Of a DNA stretch of 64,000 nt, positions 1-13,400 are shown piece after piece; positions within the stretch are counted from its first letter, which is position 1, and each line of letters opens with the position of its first letter. The notes under the pieces are model-generated. The model was not told the origin of the DNA. It saw only the letters and a list, made by a program, of their open reading frames with translations, and ran no database searches. Made by a program: the position numbers and the translations under genes. This DNA comes from Maylandia zebra (Eukaryota; Chordata; Actinopteri; Cichliformes; Cichlidae), in contig NC_135168.1 of the NCBI RefSeq assembly GCF_041146795.1, positions 37,712,370 to 37,776,369 of the forward strand, written 5' to 3'.

Positions 1-1139
1 TTGCGTGACACTGAGTGACCGACCTGAAATGGCACATTTTATAAATAGCACACACAGTAGATTTTTGCTGGGTTTCTCTGTGCAGGACTCCTAACATGAG
101 TCCATTGTCCATTAGTTTCAAACGTCCGCTGTGAATTCCGTGCATCACGTTGTATTATAGTATGATGAACTGACTCGTAGATAACCTGTTTGCAGTTAAT
201 CAAGAATGCGAATGCGTCACTTTAAGAAATGTGGAGCTTTGTTTATTTTGGGAAATACACACCCTCATCATGTCATGACTAGTTTTGACCACCAGACGTG
301 ATGGATCGATGGAACTGGTATAAATATATTCCTTCAATAGATAATAATCCACCTTATTTTTTCTGAGTGCTTCTTCAGCCTTTTATGAAACCATAAAAAT
401 ATAGATGTAGGGGAAAGGAAACCTTATCCCTTGTTAACATGCAAGTTCCAAAGATAACTAAAGACACTGGCATGATTGTGAGATTGTTCTGTGCAAATTC
501 TGGGCATAGGTTTGCAGACAGTTTTCTACTTGTTGCAGCTGTCTATACTTTTACCACGGGGCAGTGTCACAGACAGCTGGTCTGTGGGATAGTTGTCTTC
601 ATGTTCATGTGGTTATTGGTAGTTTAGCTTAGCTCTCATCTCTGAAAATCAGAGTCAAGTCAGAAAAGAGCATTTGTTTTGCTCGATAGCGTATGGTAGA
701 GCACTCATTAGCAGTACTTGGTGTACAGCAAATTTCTGTTTAGTTTTGGTTTTTTGCACTTCAGAACATCACCGTTGCTCATTTACAAATAAAGTCTGGT
801 TGGTATTCAGTGTATGGCTTATTTTGTAAGCCACAAATGCACAACAGCGCTAGTACACATTACAAGCTCTATAGTTTTACTGCTTTTCTACTACTTTACT
901 ATTGCTTTCATTTTTGCCAACGTTGATACTAAAGTTGGGGTTGGTGGAACCGCTCCAACTTTACAAGTAGGAAGTCCGATTTGAGGGGGTGTTCCAGCTG
1001 AAAAGTACGACAGGGAACTCAGGATTTCAGACTTCCCTTCAGATGGAACACAGCTTTATTATACAAAGAACAGGATTGTAGTAAAGTAAAAGAGAATGTT
1101 AAAAAAGATGAAAACTGTCCACTGCAGTCACTACCTCTG
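1..1139. other. nr3c1 intron sequence, left edge
   Basis: No coding exon, RNA gene or intact repeat was recognised. The next coding exon at 10481 starts inside an open codon and needs an upstream N-terminal exon, so this stretch is most simply intron of nr3c1. That is an inference from the exon phase. Confidence 0.5.
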
Positions 1140-1147
1140 CTTTTCAT

Positions 1148-1775
1148 TAGGGGTGGGGGAAAAAATCGATACTGTGTAGTATCGTGATATTTTGTTTGCT
1201 AATAATGTATCGATACAGGGACAGCAGAAATCAATATTTTGTTACAAAAAAGTTTTTGTGGAATGGAACATGCTCTGACTTCAGAGCATGTTGATCAGCT
1301 CCTTTTTCTGAGCAAGAATCCTGACATTCCTTCACTGTCCAAATGTGTTTAACTTTTTTTTTGGCAGCAATAAACATGACAGTTTACTTATTTTAATTTA
1401 AGACATGTTTTATTTTAATTAAGTTTAAAACTTTTTTTTATTTAATGTAAAATTATATTTTGTTTTAATTTACTTTCAAATTCTTCAGTTGCTGAATGGG
1501 CTGCATAGTTATCATAAATTTCATAGTTCAGAATAGCTATAATTGTACCAGATGGTTGCATTCAGTTAAGTTGGACTAGACTGTAATACAAACCGTTCAG
1601 TTTGTCAACAGTAAAACTGACTGAAATGAGAGAAAGACTGAGTGTGAGACTTTGATATTAGATAAAATGAATATTGATAAAGTTTACCTTGACGTACAGA
1701 ATCTGAATATCGCAAAATATTTTAAAAAATTGCAATAATATCATATCGTGGGATGTATGGTGATTCCCACCTCTA
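1148..1775. mobile_element. Nonautonomous hAT-type MITE, intact ends
   Basis: A 628 bp AT-rich element without coding capacity. It is flanked by a perfect 8 bp direct repeat, CTTTTCAT, at 1140-1147 and 1776-1783. Its ends form a short imperfect terminal inverted repeat: TAGGGGTGGG at the left and, read on the minus strand, TAGAGGTGGG at the right. The subterminal regions are rich in ATCGATAC and TATCGTG motifs. An 8 bp target duplication with short TIRs is diagnostic of the hAT superfamily. It lies in the large nr3c1 intron and would need an autonomous hAT for mobility. Confidence 0.85.
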
Positions 1776-1783
1776 CTTTTCAT

Positions 1784-3085
1784 GGTGTTTTTTTTTCTTA
1801 ATTTGTTTGGCACTTCTCCCTGTATCAGTTGAACTTTCCTCACATGTTCAGAAGAACTTCTTAACCAAGCAGGATTTATCCTTTGTGGAGGGTCATCCCC
1901 ATTGGGCTGTGTGCTTTTTTTTTTTTTTTTTTTTTTTTAATCGGACTACACAGAAGCACATCTGTGTAGAGTTGCATAACCAGTCCGTCACTCTGGATAG
2001 CCAAATACCATAAATACCACTTAAGCTGTTACTTATAGTCTTCTGGTCATTTTCCAAAGTTGTGCCGCAGTGGTTTCTGGAGATTTACTTTTTGCGGGGT
2101 GTATCTCAGCGAGTTTTGAGGTTATTCTAGAGCTTAAAGAACATTCAGACACAAGATCTTTTTAACACGGGTACTTAAAGACATTTGGGATTGTCATTGT
2201 TAATCCATCTTTGGTTTTAGAGTAGGCAGTCATCAATTTGAGTAATGGTATCTTCTGTGCTGACACACATGGCAATGGAAGAGAGAAAATGGTGAAAAAG
2301 GCTCTCAGACTGCACTGAAGCTAAACAATGGCACATAATTTAAACTATCTTAAAAATAATAATGTAAATATTTTGTGTTTAATTAGTTTTCCCCTTTGGC
2401 TTATTGGGATCTCAGGGGTTTTCATTGGGTTGGTGTGCTGCTCCCACTAAGGCAAATACACTGGACTAAAGATAATTAATATTTTTGTTAACCAAAACAA
2501 CAGACGCATCATTAAAATATTGATTTGTACTTTGTGCTTTGACATTATCTTGTCTTGTTGTAGGATAAAGATGAGCTCTAGTTTTTGTAGCATAATCATA
2601 TTGTCTATCATTATGTTGTTGTTGGTGCATGCTGCAGATTAGTATTTGTAGATTTGTGCATTTATTCAAGGAACTTTGTTTGCAGGCGTAATGAAACTGA
2701 TTCATTGAATAGAGCCGTTGTCACTTAGAGTTGTCTTGTGTAGCTTCAGCATCTGCTTTTCACTTTATGTGTGCATTTGGATGATTTATGAGTTAGGTTT
2801 TCACACATATAAAAGGCCTTAAATTCAAGTTTCCGCTCAAGCAATTCCTTTAGCTCAGTTTTTCTGTTTATTAAGTAGATTCTCTGGAAAGTTAAAGCAA
2901 ATATTTTCGTAATGGATCCCTCGTTTAAGTTATTTTTTTGGCCAAAAAAGCCACACTTTACTTTCCTGGAGCAGCCATGGGGATTGGCTGCATTTTTCTG
3001 CATGATACTCTAGTGGAGTCTGAGATTTTCTTTCAAACAAGTGATTTGAGAACACATTTGGTGCATTAACTAATTAAAAAGAAAT
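1784..3085. other. Intronic sequence with poly-T tract
   Basis: No exon was recognised. A 24-base T homopolymer runs from 1915 to 1938. Short ORFs here have no recognisable homology and look like chance. Confidence 0.45.
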
Positions 3086-3186
3086 CATTTGTTACAGAGT
3101 AACAAATGTGTTGTTATAGTAACAACAAATGTCTTGTTACTGCAACCCAAACATTTGTTACAAAGTCACAAATGTTTGGGTTGCAG
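3086..3186. repeat. Cluster of three perfect hairpins
   Basis: Three inverted repeats follow each other within 101 bp. Arms CATTTGTTAC/GTAACAAATG (10 bp, 3 nt loop) span 3086-3108. Arms TGTTGTTA/TAACAACA (8 bp, 3 nt loop) span 3109-3127. A perfect 19 bp inverted repeat has arms 3140-3158 and 3168-3186 around a 9 nt loop and begins CTGCAACCC. The words ACAAATG and GTTAC recur in the units. No transposon ends or target duplication were recognised. Confidence 0.8.
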
Positions 3187-4060
3187 GGTTAACCACCTGA
3201 CTTGATGACGCTGCACAGGCAGCGTTTAGTGAATCTGACCTTCTGACTCTGAGCTCGTGTGCAGTCAAGATGGGGGCGAATGAAGCAGTGCCTGGACGAG
3301 ACGGTGATCTCACTAACGTGGTAACTCTCCAGAGAATTTCACATGTGGGAATACTGAGTCTACTGTGGAAACTGACTATGACTCACAGCTGAATGAAACT
3401 CGGGAGAGTAAATCTCTTGAAAATATTTTGATTCAACACAGGTCCTGCTTTGAAGGAGCTTCTTCTCTTCCACAGAAAATGCCTTTGTTTAATGTTTTAT
3501 CATGCATTAAAAAGAAACAAACAGCTAAAGCTTCTATGTGAACATTTTAGGCAGTGCTCTTCCGATCAAAATGTTGGTATGATTCCTGCCCTCAGGGCTG
3601 TGTATTATGATAGCTACAGTGTTTATAAGACACTGCAGAGACCTGTTCAGCTAGTGAGATCCTTATCAAACCGTTGCAGCAGTGGTGGGCCTCAATCTGA
3701 AGTTAGAAAGTGTGTTTAAGTTGTATTGGTGAACTAAAACTGGTGTCATGAGTGCCAGCTGTGGTTTAAAAGCTGGTTTGATACTTGAGTTATTTGTGGG
3801 CAGTCATTAATTTATATATAACTGTGTGTATTTAAATAAAACCTGCTTGTAAGCCTATACTAACCTCTGTGCCTTAACTCTGTGTTTAGAAAGTAATCTT
3901 TGGTCAGAGTCCCAGTTCACTGCACAGTCTCTACTCGCTCAGCCGTCCTCTACCTCTCGCTCCCTCTTTCTCCCTCTGTCCCCTGCTTTTACTTCCTGCA
4001 GTCAAGGGCAGAGACCATGACCGTCAGCAGAAGCTTTCAACTGCTGTGTATCGCTTCTTC

Positions 4061-4095
<35 letters not shown>

Positions 4096-7000
4096 ACATT
4101 TCTTTCTGTTGACTATGTGTATTATTCATGAATGTGTAGGTGCGCGCATGTATGTGTGCATGTGGGTGTGTCATGAGCACCGAGGCAGGAAGGCAGACCG
4201 CAGAGCACAGCCGTGAAGCTCTCACTCCTCTGACCTACTTTCTCTCCCGCCTCCCCACATCTGGCGCCGAGTGAATGCACCAGATCAAATGCCAGCCATT
4301 CCAGTCTCTTTCACGTTATTACTGCATTCCCCTGTAACCACAGTGCTGCTTTTTCTATATTTACTCTTTGTTGAGTTTTGATGCTGAATAGGCTTACAGA
4401 AACTCCCCATATTGAGGATAAGAGGATACAGCTAGGTTAACTCTGTGCATTATGTGCTTTTTTTGTTGTTGTTGTTGTTGTTGTTGTTTTTTTTCCTTTC
4501 AGTGAAGTTGTTGAGTCAGCAAGTCAAACTTTTGGGAATGGGATCCTCCCACATCCAGTAATACCCAGTTAAAGGTATTACAGTATCCAATTCATTCAGC
4601 CAGGAAGTTACCTCCCACCTACACGTACGAACAGCTTCTATTATGGAAACTTGTATGGAAACTCGGATCCTAGGGGGTTGTTCTTCCTATGCTTAGCAGC
4701 GAGTTGAGTCTAATTTCCTCTTCTGGTGCTCGAAGCCAAGCAGTAGTTGCTGCTTTGGGCTACAAACTGCCACTGTTATTGAAACCGATTTAGCACGAAG
4801 AGGAAGACAGTGGCCCTTTGTGGACAGTGACACAGAGGGACAATCCAGAGTGCCTGTATGATGAAACAAAGCAACAGCCATGAGAAAACTTGATGTAGAT
4901 GTAAAAACCGAAATAGTATGCTTTTTCACGTGTTCACTGTACCTTGACAGCGTGCCTCATTGAGTAAAGGCGTAGCACCAGTATGTATAAAGACATACTG
5001 TTATTATTAGACACCATACATCATAGATATTTTTGAAACGTCTAGCCCAGAAAGAAAAAAAAAATCCTGCCACTCACTCATAAAACCTCTTTAATTGTTC
5101 TGCATATGAGAACGATTCAGAGTGCACAAACCAGTTCTCCTCTATATTTCAGTGGTGTACTTCCTCATACACTTCTACCGGCTCTGCTCCAAACGTCTGA
5201 TGAAGATGAGATGTTTGTGGGATGATGTTAATCCATATTTGTAGCTGCAATTGCCAGTAAAATAAAGCAACCATCACAAGTGAGGCTGACAAATCCAGTA
5301 AAATGATTGGTCATAATCTTTTCAGTGCGATGACTCATTTGCAGTGGTTGGTTATAAAGTAGGTCAAGTAGTTTGATTGAGAAAAATATGTGTAAGAAAA
5401 GCTTCAAATGATTTATCATCTGCAAAAGAAGAATAACTGATAATCTGAATGGGCAGACAGTGGAGTATAGAGAGTAGGGGGCTGCCAAGTTCCTTGTGAT
5501 GCACGCAGCTTAAAGGGGATTATGAATTGTTAAGCAGGGCATTGGGACACCTGCGTTAGCACAAGTGTGTTGCCTGCTTAACGCCCAGGCTCATTGATTG
5601 CGCTCCTAAGCAGCTAACTTTCTCAGCGCTGCTCGTGTTGAAGGCGAGCCCCCACTCAGGGTGTCTCTGCCTTTGTTCTGCGTCTGAGCTCTGACCGAGA
5701 GTACACTCAGAGGGAATGCAAGAACTTCCTGTTGATTGTGAGCACGCACTTCAGCAGATGGTTTCAGAAAGAGGAAATTTGGTCTCCCCACATTGCCTTG
5801 CAGCTTTGAGTGGTTTGCATCTGACAATCCACAAAGACAGATTTGCAGCTCATATTATGGTGAAGTTCAGTTTCATCAGCTGATTTCACAATGAGATTTT
5901 GAGAGTGTCATAGACAGCCACAACTTCTCTTCGGGGTTACATTGTTGTCGTTCTTGCAAGCATTTACCAGCAGCAGTAATTGGATTTAAGCCAGTAGTCC
6001 AAAGCCTTCTAGTAAAGCTGCTCTGCTGACACCATCTCAGTGGACCAGTCAAGGACAAACCCTCTGACATCATCATCATCAGTCTAGACTCATTAGCAGC
6101 CACCGCCCATCGTGCAGGCCACTACACTCTCATTTGGGGGCTTCGTGGTCTTATTTTATTTTTACCCATCATGCAGTACGATCCAGAGGCCTTATAAGTG
6201 ATCCAAAATGCTGTGGCACAAACCTCAAACATAGACCCGAATCATGAAACATTATCTTCAGTGACAAGTACAACAGCGAACTGTGCAGCAGATGGTATTT
6301 CCCCCACACAGCCATGACCTCTCAGATCTATAGGCCTCAGTAAAGCTGTAGTTCAGCCTGTGTGGAGAACTGGTGATGTTTTAAAGGGAGAGAGCAGAAA
6401 ATATTGATTTGATTTTTAGCTTAATATGGGAAAAAACTGTATATAGCATTGTTGTTCAAAGCATCCTGGCTTTATATTTGGTTCTTTATATTTTTCTACA
6501 GTATAGTGTGTTGGTATAGCCACACTGAAGCATTGTGTAAAACTCTAAAGCTTGGAACAGGCTGCAAATATAATAGCGACGTATTATCACCTAATAACTT
6601 TGTTACAGGACACATTTTGGCAAACCGTAGCTTCTTAACACATCCAGCAGGGGTGAAACGATAGCATTGTTATTTGGAGGCATTCTTCTGAATATTTGCA
6701 TACATATTTATACATCTGTTAAGAGTTTCTGCTTATTGTTTTTGTTTTTTCTTTGTGCTTAGGTTAGAGCTTTTGTTGAAAGCAGCCACAAGCTGTTATT
6801 ACTGAAAAGTGCTAAAGGTTAAACTTTTAAACAATGCACTGGAAAAGGCAGAGTGAGTAAAACATTTTGGAAATTGTTGAGGATTAACAATCATTTTCAC
6901 ATTTGATTCAGTGGTAATGTGAAAATATTGTTTACTTAACTAGGGTCACCTTAACTTTGGTAGGCTATGAGTTGTGCTCTGGGTATAAAGTGTAAAAAGA

Positions 7001-7725
7001 TGCGTGGTCATTACAGGATGAATTTTGGGGTTTACAATGCGCACTTGAATGCATCATGAAGTCACATTTTCTTTTTATTACATGGTTGGCAAATTGATCT
7101 TGTTGTTAAAGTAGAGATGGTGCAACCGTCCCTCTCAGGTGATGTTAGTGTATAAATATAAACCAAAGTTCAGTGAGGTTAAAACCAGTCAAGGTCAAGG
7201 ACATACCCCGACCTTGGCTTGTTTGTGTTAGTTTGGAAGAACTGCAGAGAGGGCAAAGTGAGCAGCACTAGAAAATAACATAACTTTCTGTTGGCTCACT
7301 TTGGGATCCCAAATGAATGCAAAGGTTATTCCACGTCAGTCATCAAGTCCCTCAAATCCAACCATTTAGGATTGAATTGAGAAAAATTCCAGTGGAGCAA
7401 TCCACCTTAATAGGATTTCTGCAAAATTTCAGGTCCCACTGTTATTAGTTTTGTTTCTCAAAATACAAGACAAATCGAAACTAAAAGATTATTTGCAAAG
7501 TTTGTTTTGGAAGCAGAGCAGTGTAGTTTTTGCATCCTGACAGTACATCAAGAAGTTATGGTTGAGAAGACATGATGTGTCCTGGATGTTGTTACAGGAC
7601 TTTATTGCAAAGAGAGAACTTGCTAATGCCACCTCCAGATCCCGTCTTAAAAATTAACTACAGTTTTATCGTTTTCATATGAATTAAGACAGTTTGTAGC
7701 AGCCAGACGTTGCTAATCAGATGTA
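3187..7725. other. Intronic sequence with microsatellites
   Basis: No exon or intact transposon was recognised. A (TG)n tract of about 30 bp lies at 4062-4091 and a (TTG)n tract at about 4464-4488. At about 7190 a TCAAGGTCAAGG string resembles tandem nuclear-receptor half sites, but there is no functional evidence for it. Confidence 0.45.
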
Positions 7726-7729
7726 CTTG

Positions 7730-8165
7730 TCAAGTGTGACAATCCCTATAAAAGCAGACCTTCAGGCAGTTTGCTGATAAGGAACATTCAGGTGTGCATT
7801 AACACAGTGCAACCATATTCCCAAGAGTGGAAATCCCTGCAAATTCAGCACATGGTCAGACAGTGCAATGCTCAAAGAAACTGCAAAAAACCCAAGAGCT
7901 ACCATTTTCTTTAGCCATCTAGAGCCATTTGACATATTAAAAGTGGAAGTTCATGACAGTAAAATTATAACAAGACTGAACATGCATGGCTTGTTTGGAA
8001 GGGTTTCAGGAGAAAACTCCTCTTGACAAATGACATGGCTGCACAGCTTAGGTTCACAAAGATGCATCTAGCAAAACATAAGACTTCTGGAGCAGTGTCC
8101 TTTGGACCGATCAGACCAAAGTGGAGATGTTTGGTAATATGCAATGTCAAATATGGAAATAGCCC
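7730..8165 (+). mobile_element. Decayed Tc1/mariner-like transposon fragment
   Basis: The sequence preserves the layout of a fish Tc1 element: a CCTATAAAAGCAGA leader-like string, then degraded transposase coding. At about 8029-8135 the + strand reads in pieces like the Tc1 DDE region, with short matches to MAAQLRF and a decayed FGPIRPKW where a W-(T/S)-DE-(T/S)K motif is expected. Stops and shifts interrupt the frame and no TIR or TA duplication could be placed. It is a fossil inside the nr3c1 intron. Confidence 0.65.
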
Positions 8166-8169
8166 GACA

Positions 8170-10480
8170 CATCATATCAGCACTAACACCTCATTCCTGC
8201 TGTCAAGAGTTACTTTAATTAAAATGTTGAAACATTTTGGATCCTCAGTATTTTGGACCCTTGATCTGGAAAGCAGTGAATATCAGAATTTATTAAAGTC
8301 TTCAGCTGCTACATAAATGTGACTATTTTAAATATTTGTATTGGCAGATTAAAAGGGAACATCATCAAAACAATACAAATGTATTGCTGATACGTAAATG
8401 GTAATCATGTTATCCAAAATATAAAAAACTTTATGCAACCATTTTAGTGTCCAAAATGTGTATGAATAAAAATCAAAGAAGAATACGCTAATAACATGAG
8501 AGGGATTATGTGATAATGTACAAACAGGTGAAAAATGCAACGCTTTTTGCAAAGTGGAGCTCCTTTCAGTAATAAACAAGGTCCAGTGCAAACCGTAAAA
8601 GGTCAATTCCTAGTCATTTGACAGCAGTTTGGCGTTTAAGGCAGTATTTGAAGAATAACAGGATAATAGTGCCATCTCTATTACCCTTCAACCAAGGTGA
8701 TGCCTTTGATTTAAAGCATAACTGAGCAGAACTAGTTTTTCTTGTGAATACTTGAAAAGACGGAGGGATGAGGGAGGCTCTGCTCTCTGTCATCACACAT
8801 ACTGAGCTATAATACGGGCATGTAGTTTTAATATTTCTTTTAAAGTGCAGCCCACATCAGCCTTAAATCAGTTAAAAAATAAATATCTCTAGGCTTAGTA
8901 GTCACTTCTTTGGTGTAACTTTGATGGATAATGAGAGTGGGAACATACTGCAAAACCATTACCCCACTGTTTGGTTTGTTGAATGTGGATTTGCTGGTAA
9001 TTTCTTGTTTCCCTTTTCAACTGTTGCAAATGAATGATTGATTGTTTCTTATTTATACAAGTAATGCACCTACTTAAGTTGGGATGCATTGTTTTTTTTA
9101 AGCTGGGACGATAAATCTGGTTTTCAGGGCTTAAAAAACAGTTGTTATTGCACCATGCCCATTTATCATAATGTTCTTTCTGCGTAGTCTACCTCAAACA
9201 TTTTGAAATCCTGCTCGTGTTACTCTTAAAAACATTTGTTTTTAAGTTCAAAATAATCATAAATGCCGGTTTCCTGGCTTACTCGTGAATTTAGTGGCTG
9301 TGTTCACTCTCTTTAAGCTGCGTTCACCGCTCACAGCTGACCAGAAGGGAGTTGTTTACGTAACACTCCACTTTTCGGCATTCGGCTCTCCTAATTAAAA
9401 CGAGATTTGGAAGTAAACACTGGTTTGAGTTTGAGGTGTAAGAAAACAGTGCGGTGAAAGACGGAGAAAATGAAAGCTCAAACAATCACACAGTTGTACA
9501 GATTATAGAAAACTGACATGTATTGGCCACAGTGTGTTGTCAGGGGAGCTTAGCTTTCACAGATCTCGTGCTTCTTTGGTTTTCTTGCCTTTCTTTTGTA
9601 ACAAGATTTATGAATGCTTCTGGACTTGATGCTTTGATGTTTTACTCAGGTTTTCCGGTCCTGCGCTGTCCATTGAAAGTGCATGAATGCCTGCTTTCAT
9701 CTTAATACCCTCATGTTGTATAACAAAAAGTGAACTTGAGTCCTCTGCCAATAACCTCGATAAGTGTTTTGTTGTGTGCAGTGATGGTGTTCAGGAGAAG
9801 CTGTTGTCAAATACAATAGTTTTCATTGCAGCAGCAGATGTGTAAACATATGGACAGAAACGGTTATTGCACGTCTCAGGCTGCATATCCTCTCAGTGTG
9901 GGCGTTGTCATTGCTGTGGCCATTGGGTTAGAAAAGTTCATGAATGCAGCAAAGTCCTCTAGTGGCGGTTTTGAGCAAGTGCATTCTTAACCAGTATTGA
10001 CCGGGTCTGGAAATGTTTGCGGTTCAATCACAGGAAGAAGGGCTGTTTGATGAAAACCACCGGATTTAGGATGTGACCGCAGATGTTGAGATAATTTAGG
10101 TTTTAAGGGCTGGGACTTTAAAGTTTTCTTCACTCAAGATGCTGAGATCAAACCAGAGTTTACAAAAATAGTCACTAGAGTGTGTATATATATGTAAATT
10201 GTTTTTTATTTGCTTCAAAGCTTCAGCACAGAGTTATAAATATGAACTACAGCTCAATTCTGGATAGGACAAGGCTGCATAAATAGCACTGTGTAAACAC
10301 GCAGTTTGTGAATTTTACATGAATTTGATTGTGTTTTGCAACTGTTTGATTTGAATCAGTTTAAACACTTTTGGCATGCAGTAAAATTACATTAGCGAGA
10401 TGTCACTGTGTGTGAAATTGTGTTTTATTAAAAAATAAATAAATAAATAAAAATGCTGCTTCTTCCAATTCTATCTCCAG
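8170..10480. other. Intronic sequence upstream of first visible nr3c1 exon
   Basis: No recognisable exon or intact repeat. The last stretch before 10481 has a short TAAA-rich tract and a pyrimidine-rich acceptor ending CTCCAG. The N-terminal transactivation exon of the receptor, normally over 1 kb of open frame, is not here and so lies beyond the left edge. Confidence 0.45.
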
Positions 10481-13400
10481 GCAGGAAGGGAGCACCGCTA
10501 CATCCTCCACACAAGGAAAGAGCGGGACTCATAAAATCTGCCTGGTGTGCTCTGATGAGGCTTCGGGCTGCCACTATGGCGTTCTCACCTGCGGCAGCTG
10601 CAAAGTCTTCTTCAAGAGAGCAGTAGAAGGTGCAACACCCTAAAATATCATCATTTGTGTATTTATTGCCTCCTGTTACACAGTAATTACTAGTGTTTGC
10701 CTCTCATGTTAGCTCAAATACAGGGGTTATAATGTTAAAGTTGATGCCTTAATGTTTTAAAAGACCATGAAACACCTCATTAGATTTAGCCTGCAGTGTT
10801 TGCCTTAACATTTAAGGTAAATAACACATGGATCTTCTCTTCTGTGTGCTGCAGGGCAACATAATTACCTGTGTGCAGGGAGGAATGACTGCATAATAGA
10901 CAAAATCAGGAGGAAGAACTGCCCAGCCTGCCGATTCCGAAAGTGTCTGATGGCAGGCATGAATCTGGAAGGTATGCAGCACCCGCATGGATATTTCAGA
11001 TGCTTTGAGTTGTTTTATTTGCAACTGTTCACCCCTGTTATGTCTCCCGAAGCTCGCAAATTAAAGAAGAATCGGTTAAAGGGCGTCCAGCAGAGCAACC
11101 CACCAGAGGTTACACCTTCACCGCCAGTTGAGACCCGCTCCCTCGTACCCAAGTGCATGCCTCAGCTCGTTCCAACAATGTTATCCCTGCTGAAGGCGAT
11201 AGAGCCAGACACCATCTACGCTGGCTACGACAGCACCCTGCCCGACAACTCCACCCGCCTCATGACCACCCTCAACAGGCTTGGAGGCCGACAGGTCATC
11301 TCTGCCGTCAAGTGGGCCAAGGCCCTGCCAGGTTAGTGGTGCTTGGTGTGATTAAGCTTATGGTGGGGAATTTGTAAAGTATAAATAGTAAAGACAGGTG
11401 ATAAGTTGAAGGGTCTTAGCAAGGTGTCGTCACCAACACCTTGAGGCGCCTTGAGGCGACTGTTGTGATTTGGCGCTATATAAATAAAACTGAATTGAAG
11501 CAGGACAGCTTCAAGTCTCTGTAATGCTACTCGGGGGATAGATCATCGTTTCTCCCAAAGATATTCCATTTTTGGGTGTTTCGATGATGGTGGTAAAGAG
11601 TCTGGCATGTTTGACATGTTGCTACAAAACCTCCCACTGGTGTTCAACTGGTGTTAATTACGGTGAAAAGACAAACACTTAGAAGAACATTTTATTGATT
11701 TGTGCCCACTAAGGGAACAAATGGAACCAAACCACAACAGCAAAAATGCCCCCAACAGCTAAACAGAACCAGCAAATCCCAGAACTGTTGCAGTCAAGCA
11801 TTTAGGTTTGTTCTGTAGGGCTGGCCTCTTTGCTCGACGGTCTGATTGTCACCCTGTGGGATCCCACAGAGGAGGTTAAGGGTTAGGGTAGAGGTTAGGA
11901 TAGTGCAATCCACCCTCCATTAAAGTACAGCGAGTGGCCCACATACACCAAATCAGTATGCAACAAATGAGAGAGAAACACGCACATCTATGAGTTTGTT
12001 TCTCACTTCAGCATGAAGAGATGTCTACACATCAACATTTCATTTTAGCCTAATTAGTTGAAATAAGTAGATTTATGCTGAACATCATATTAATGGTATT
12101 TTAATGCATGAAAGGGAAAATGAGCTAAAATGGCCTTGATTGGCGAGCTATCATCAGTCACTTTGACCATCTGCACAACCCTACTGTGCCCTTCTCTTGG
12201 CGTGCACCACACGTACACTCGCCCACCTTCAGAGAATATAGTGACAGATGACTCATCTGACCTTATCACTTTTTCCACATCTCTGCGAACTGTTGTCTTT
12301 GCGGTTTGTTTGTACTGCCAAACTCTCAAATGTAGATTCTTCTTTGTAACGAGGACTTCATGTTCTGTAACTCCATGTAGTTTATTTCAGTGTAGTTTCC
12401 AAAATACCTGTTTTTAATGACAGTTCCACTATGTCCTTTATTAACATTTTAAGCTATGTTATGAGGAGAAGCTTCTTTGTTGTTTTACATGCTAATGCAG
12501 AAATATCATGTTTGTGGTATTAACCACAGCTTCACTGGTTGCTATTGTCTTTCTGAAGCAAATGTCACTCTGGGTGTTTTCCGTGTTAAGCATAGTCTTG
12601 TGTGTTCGCCAACAGTGATGCCTCTTTAAAGTCTGTGCAAACAGTTGTTTAGCATTTTACTTGTAAACCACAGACCACCTCTGGAAAATGAATATAATTA
12701 TTTTATATCGTGACTGCTTTGAAAACCAGTTGAGGTATTTCCACGTCCTTCCCCTCAGGTTTCAGGAACCTGCACCTGGATGACCAGATGACTCTGCTGC
12801 AGTACTCCTGGCTCTTCCTCATGACTTTTAGTTTGGGCTGGAGGTCTTACCAGCAGTGCAACGGCAACATGCTCTGCTTTGCGCCAGACCTCGTCATCAA
12901 TGAGTAAGTATTGCTAAGCATTCTAAATCGTCTGATACCTAAAGGACGACTAGACCGGTGTATATTTAAAATAAGTGAAATAATGTGTCACTGCTGTCGG
13001 GATTGTTAAAGTAAAAACATAGATGACCAGGTGACTCAAGCACAAACATCTGCTTGTTGAAGTGTATCAGAGCAGCTCTCTGCTGTGTGTCCCATCTACC
13101 AACATTCAAACTGTGTCTGCCTGCTCTTACTAGTAATCTGTGTCTGATCCTTCTTATAGAATCTGAGAGCAGTGAGCCGTTGTCAGAGCTATCGTGCTTA
13201 GGGCTATAATAAGCCTTTTGCTTTTCATTTTTCTCCCCCTAATCAGAAGCTTAAAATTAGCATGATCATAATTAATATCTGACGAGGGTGTGTTTTCTGT
13301 TGTTAGTCAGCTCCAAACAAACCTCATTTGCTGCCTGTCTTTTGTCATAATTTGCCAAAAATAATCTCTTTCAAACATTTGTTTGTTGTCCCGCCATGGG

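Noticed and set aside
4037-4225. ORF reading through the (TG)n tract
   Set aside because: A microsatellite read as Thr-His or Val-Cys repeats; no gene.
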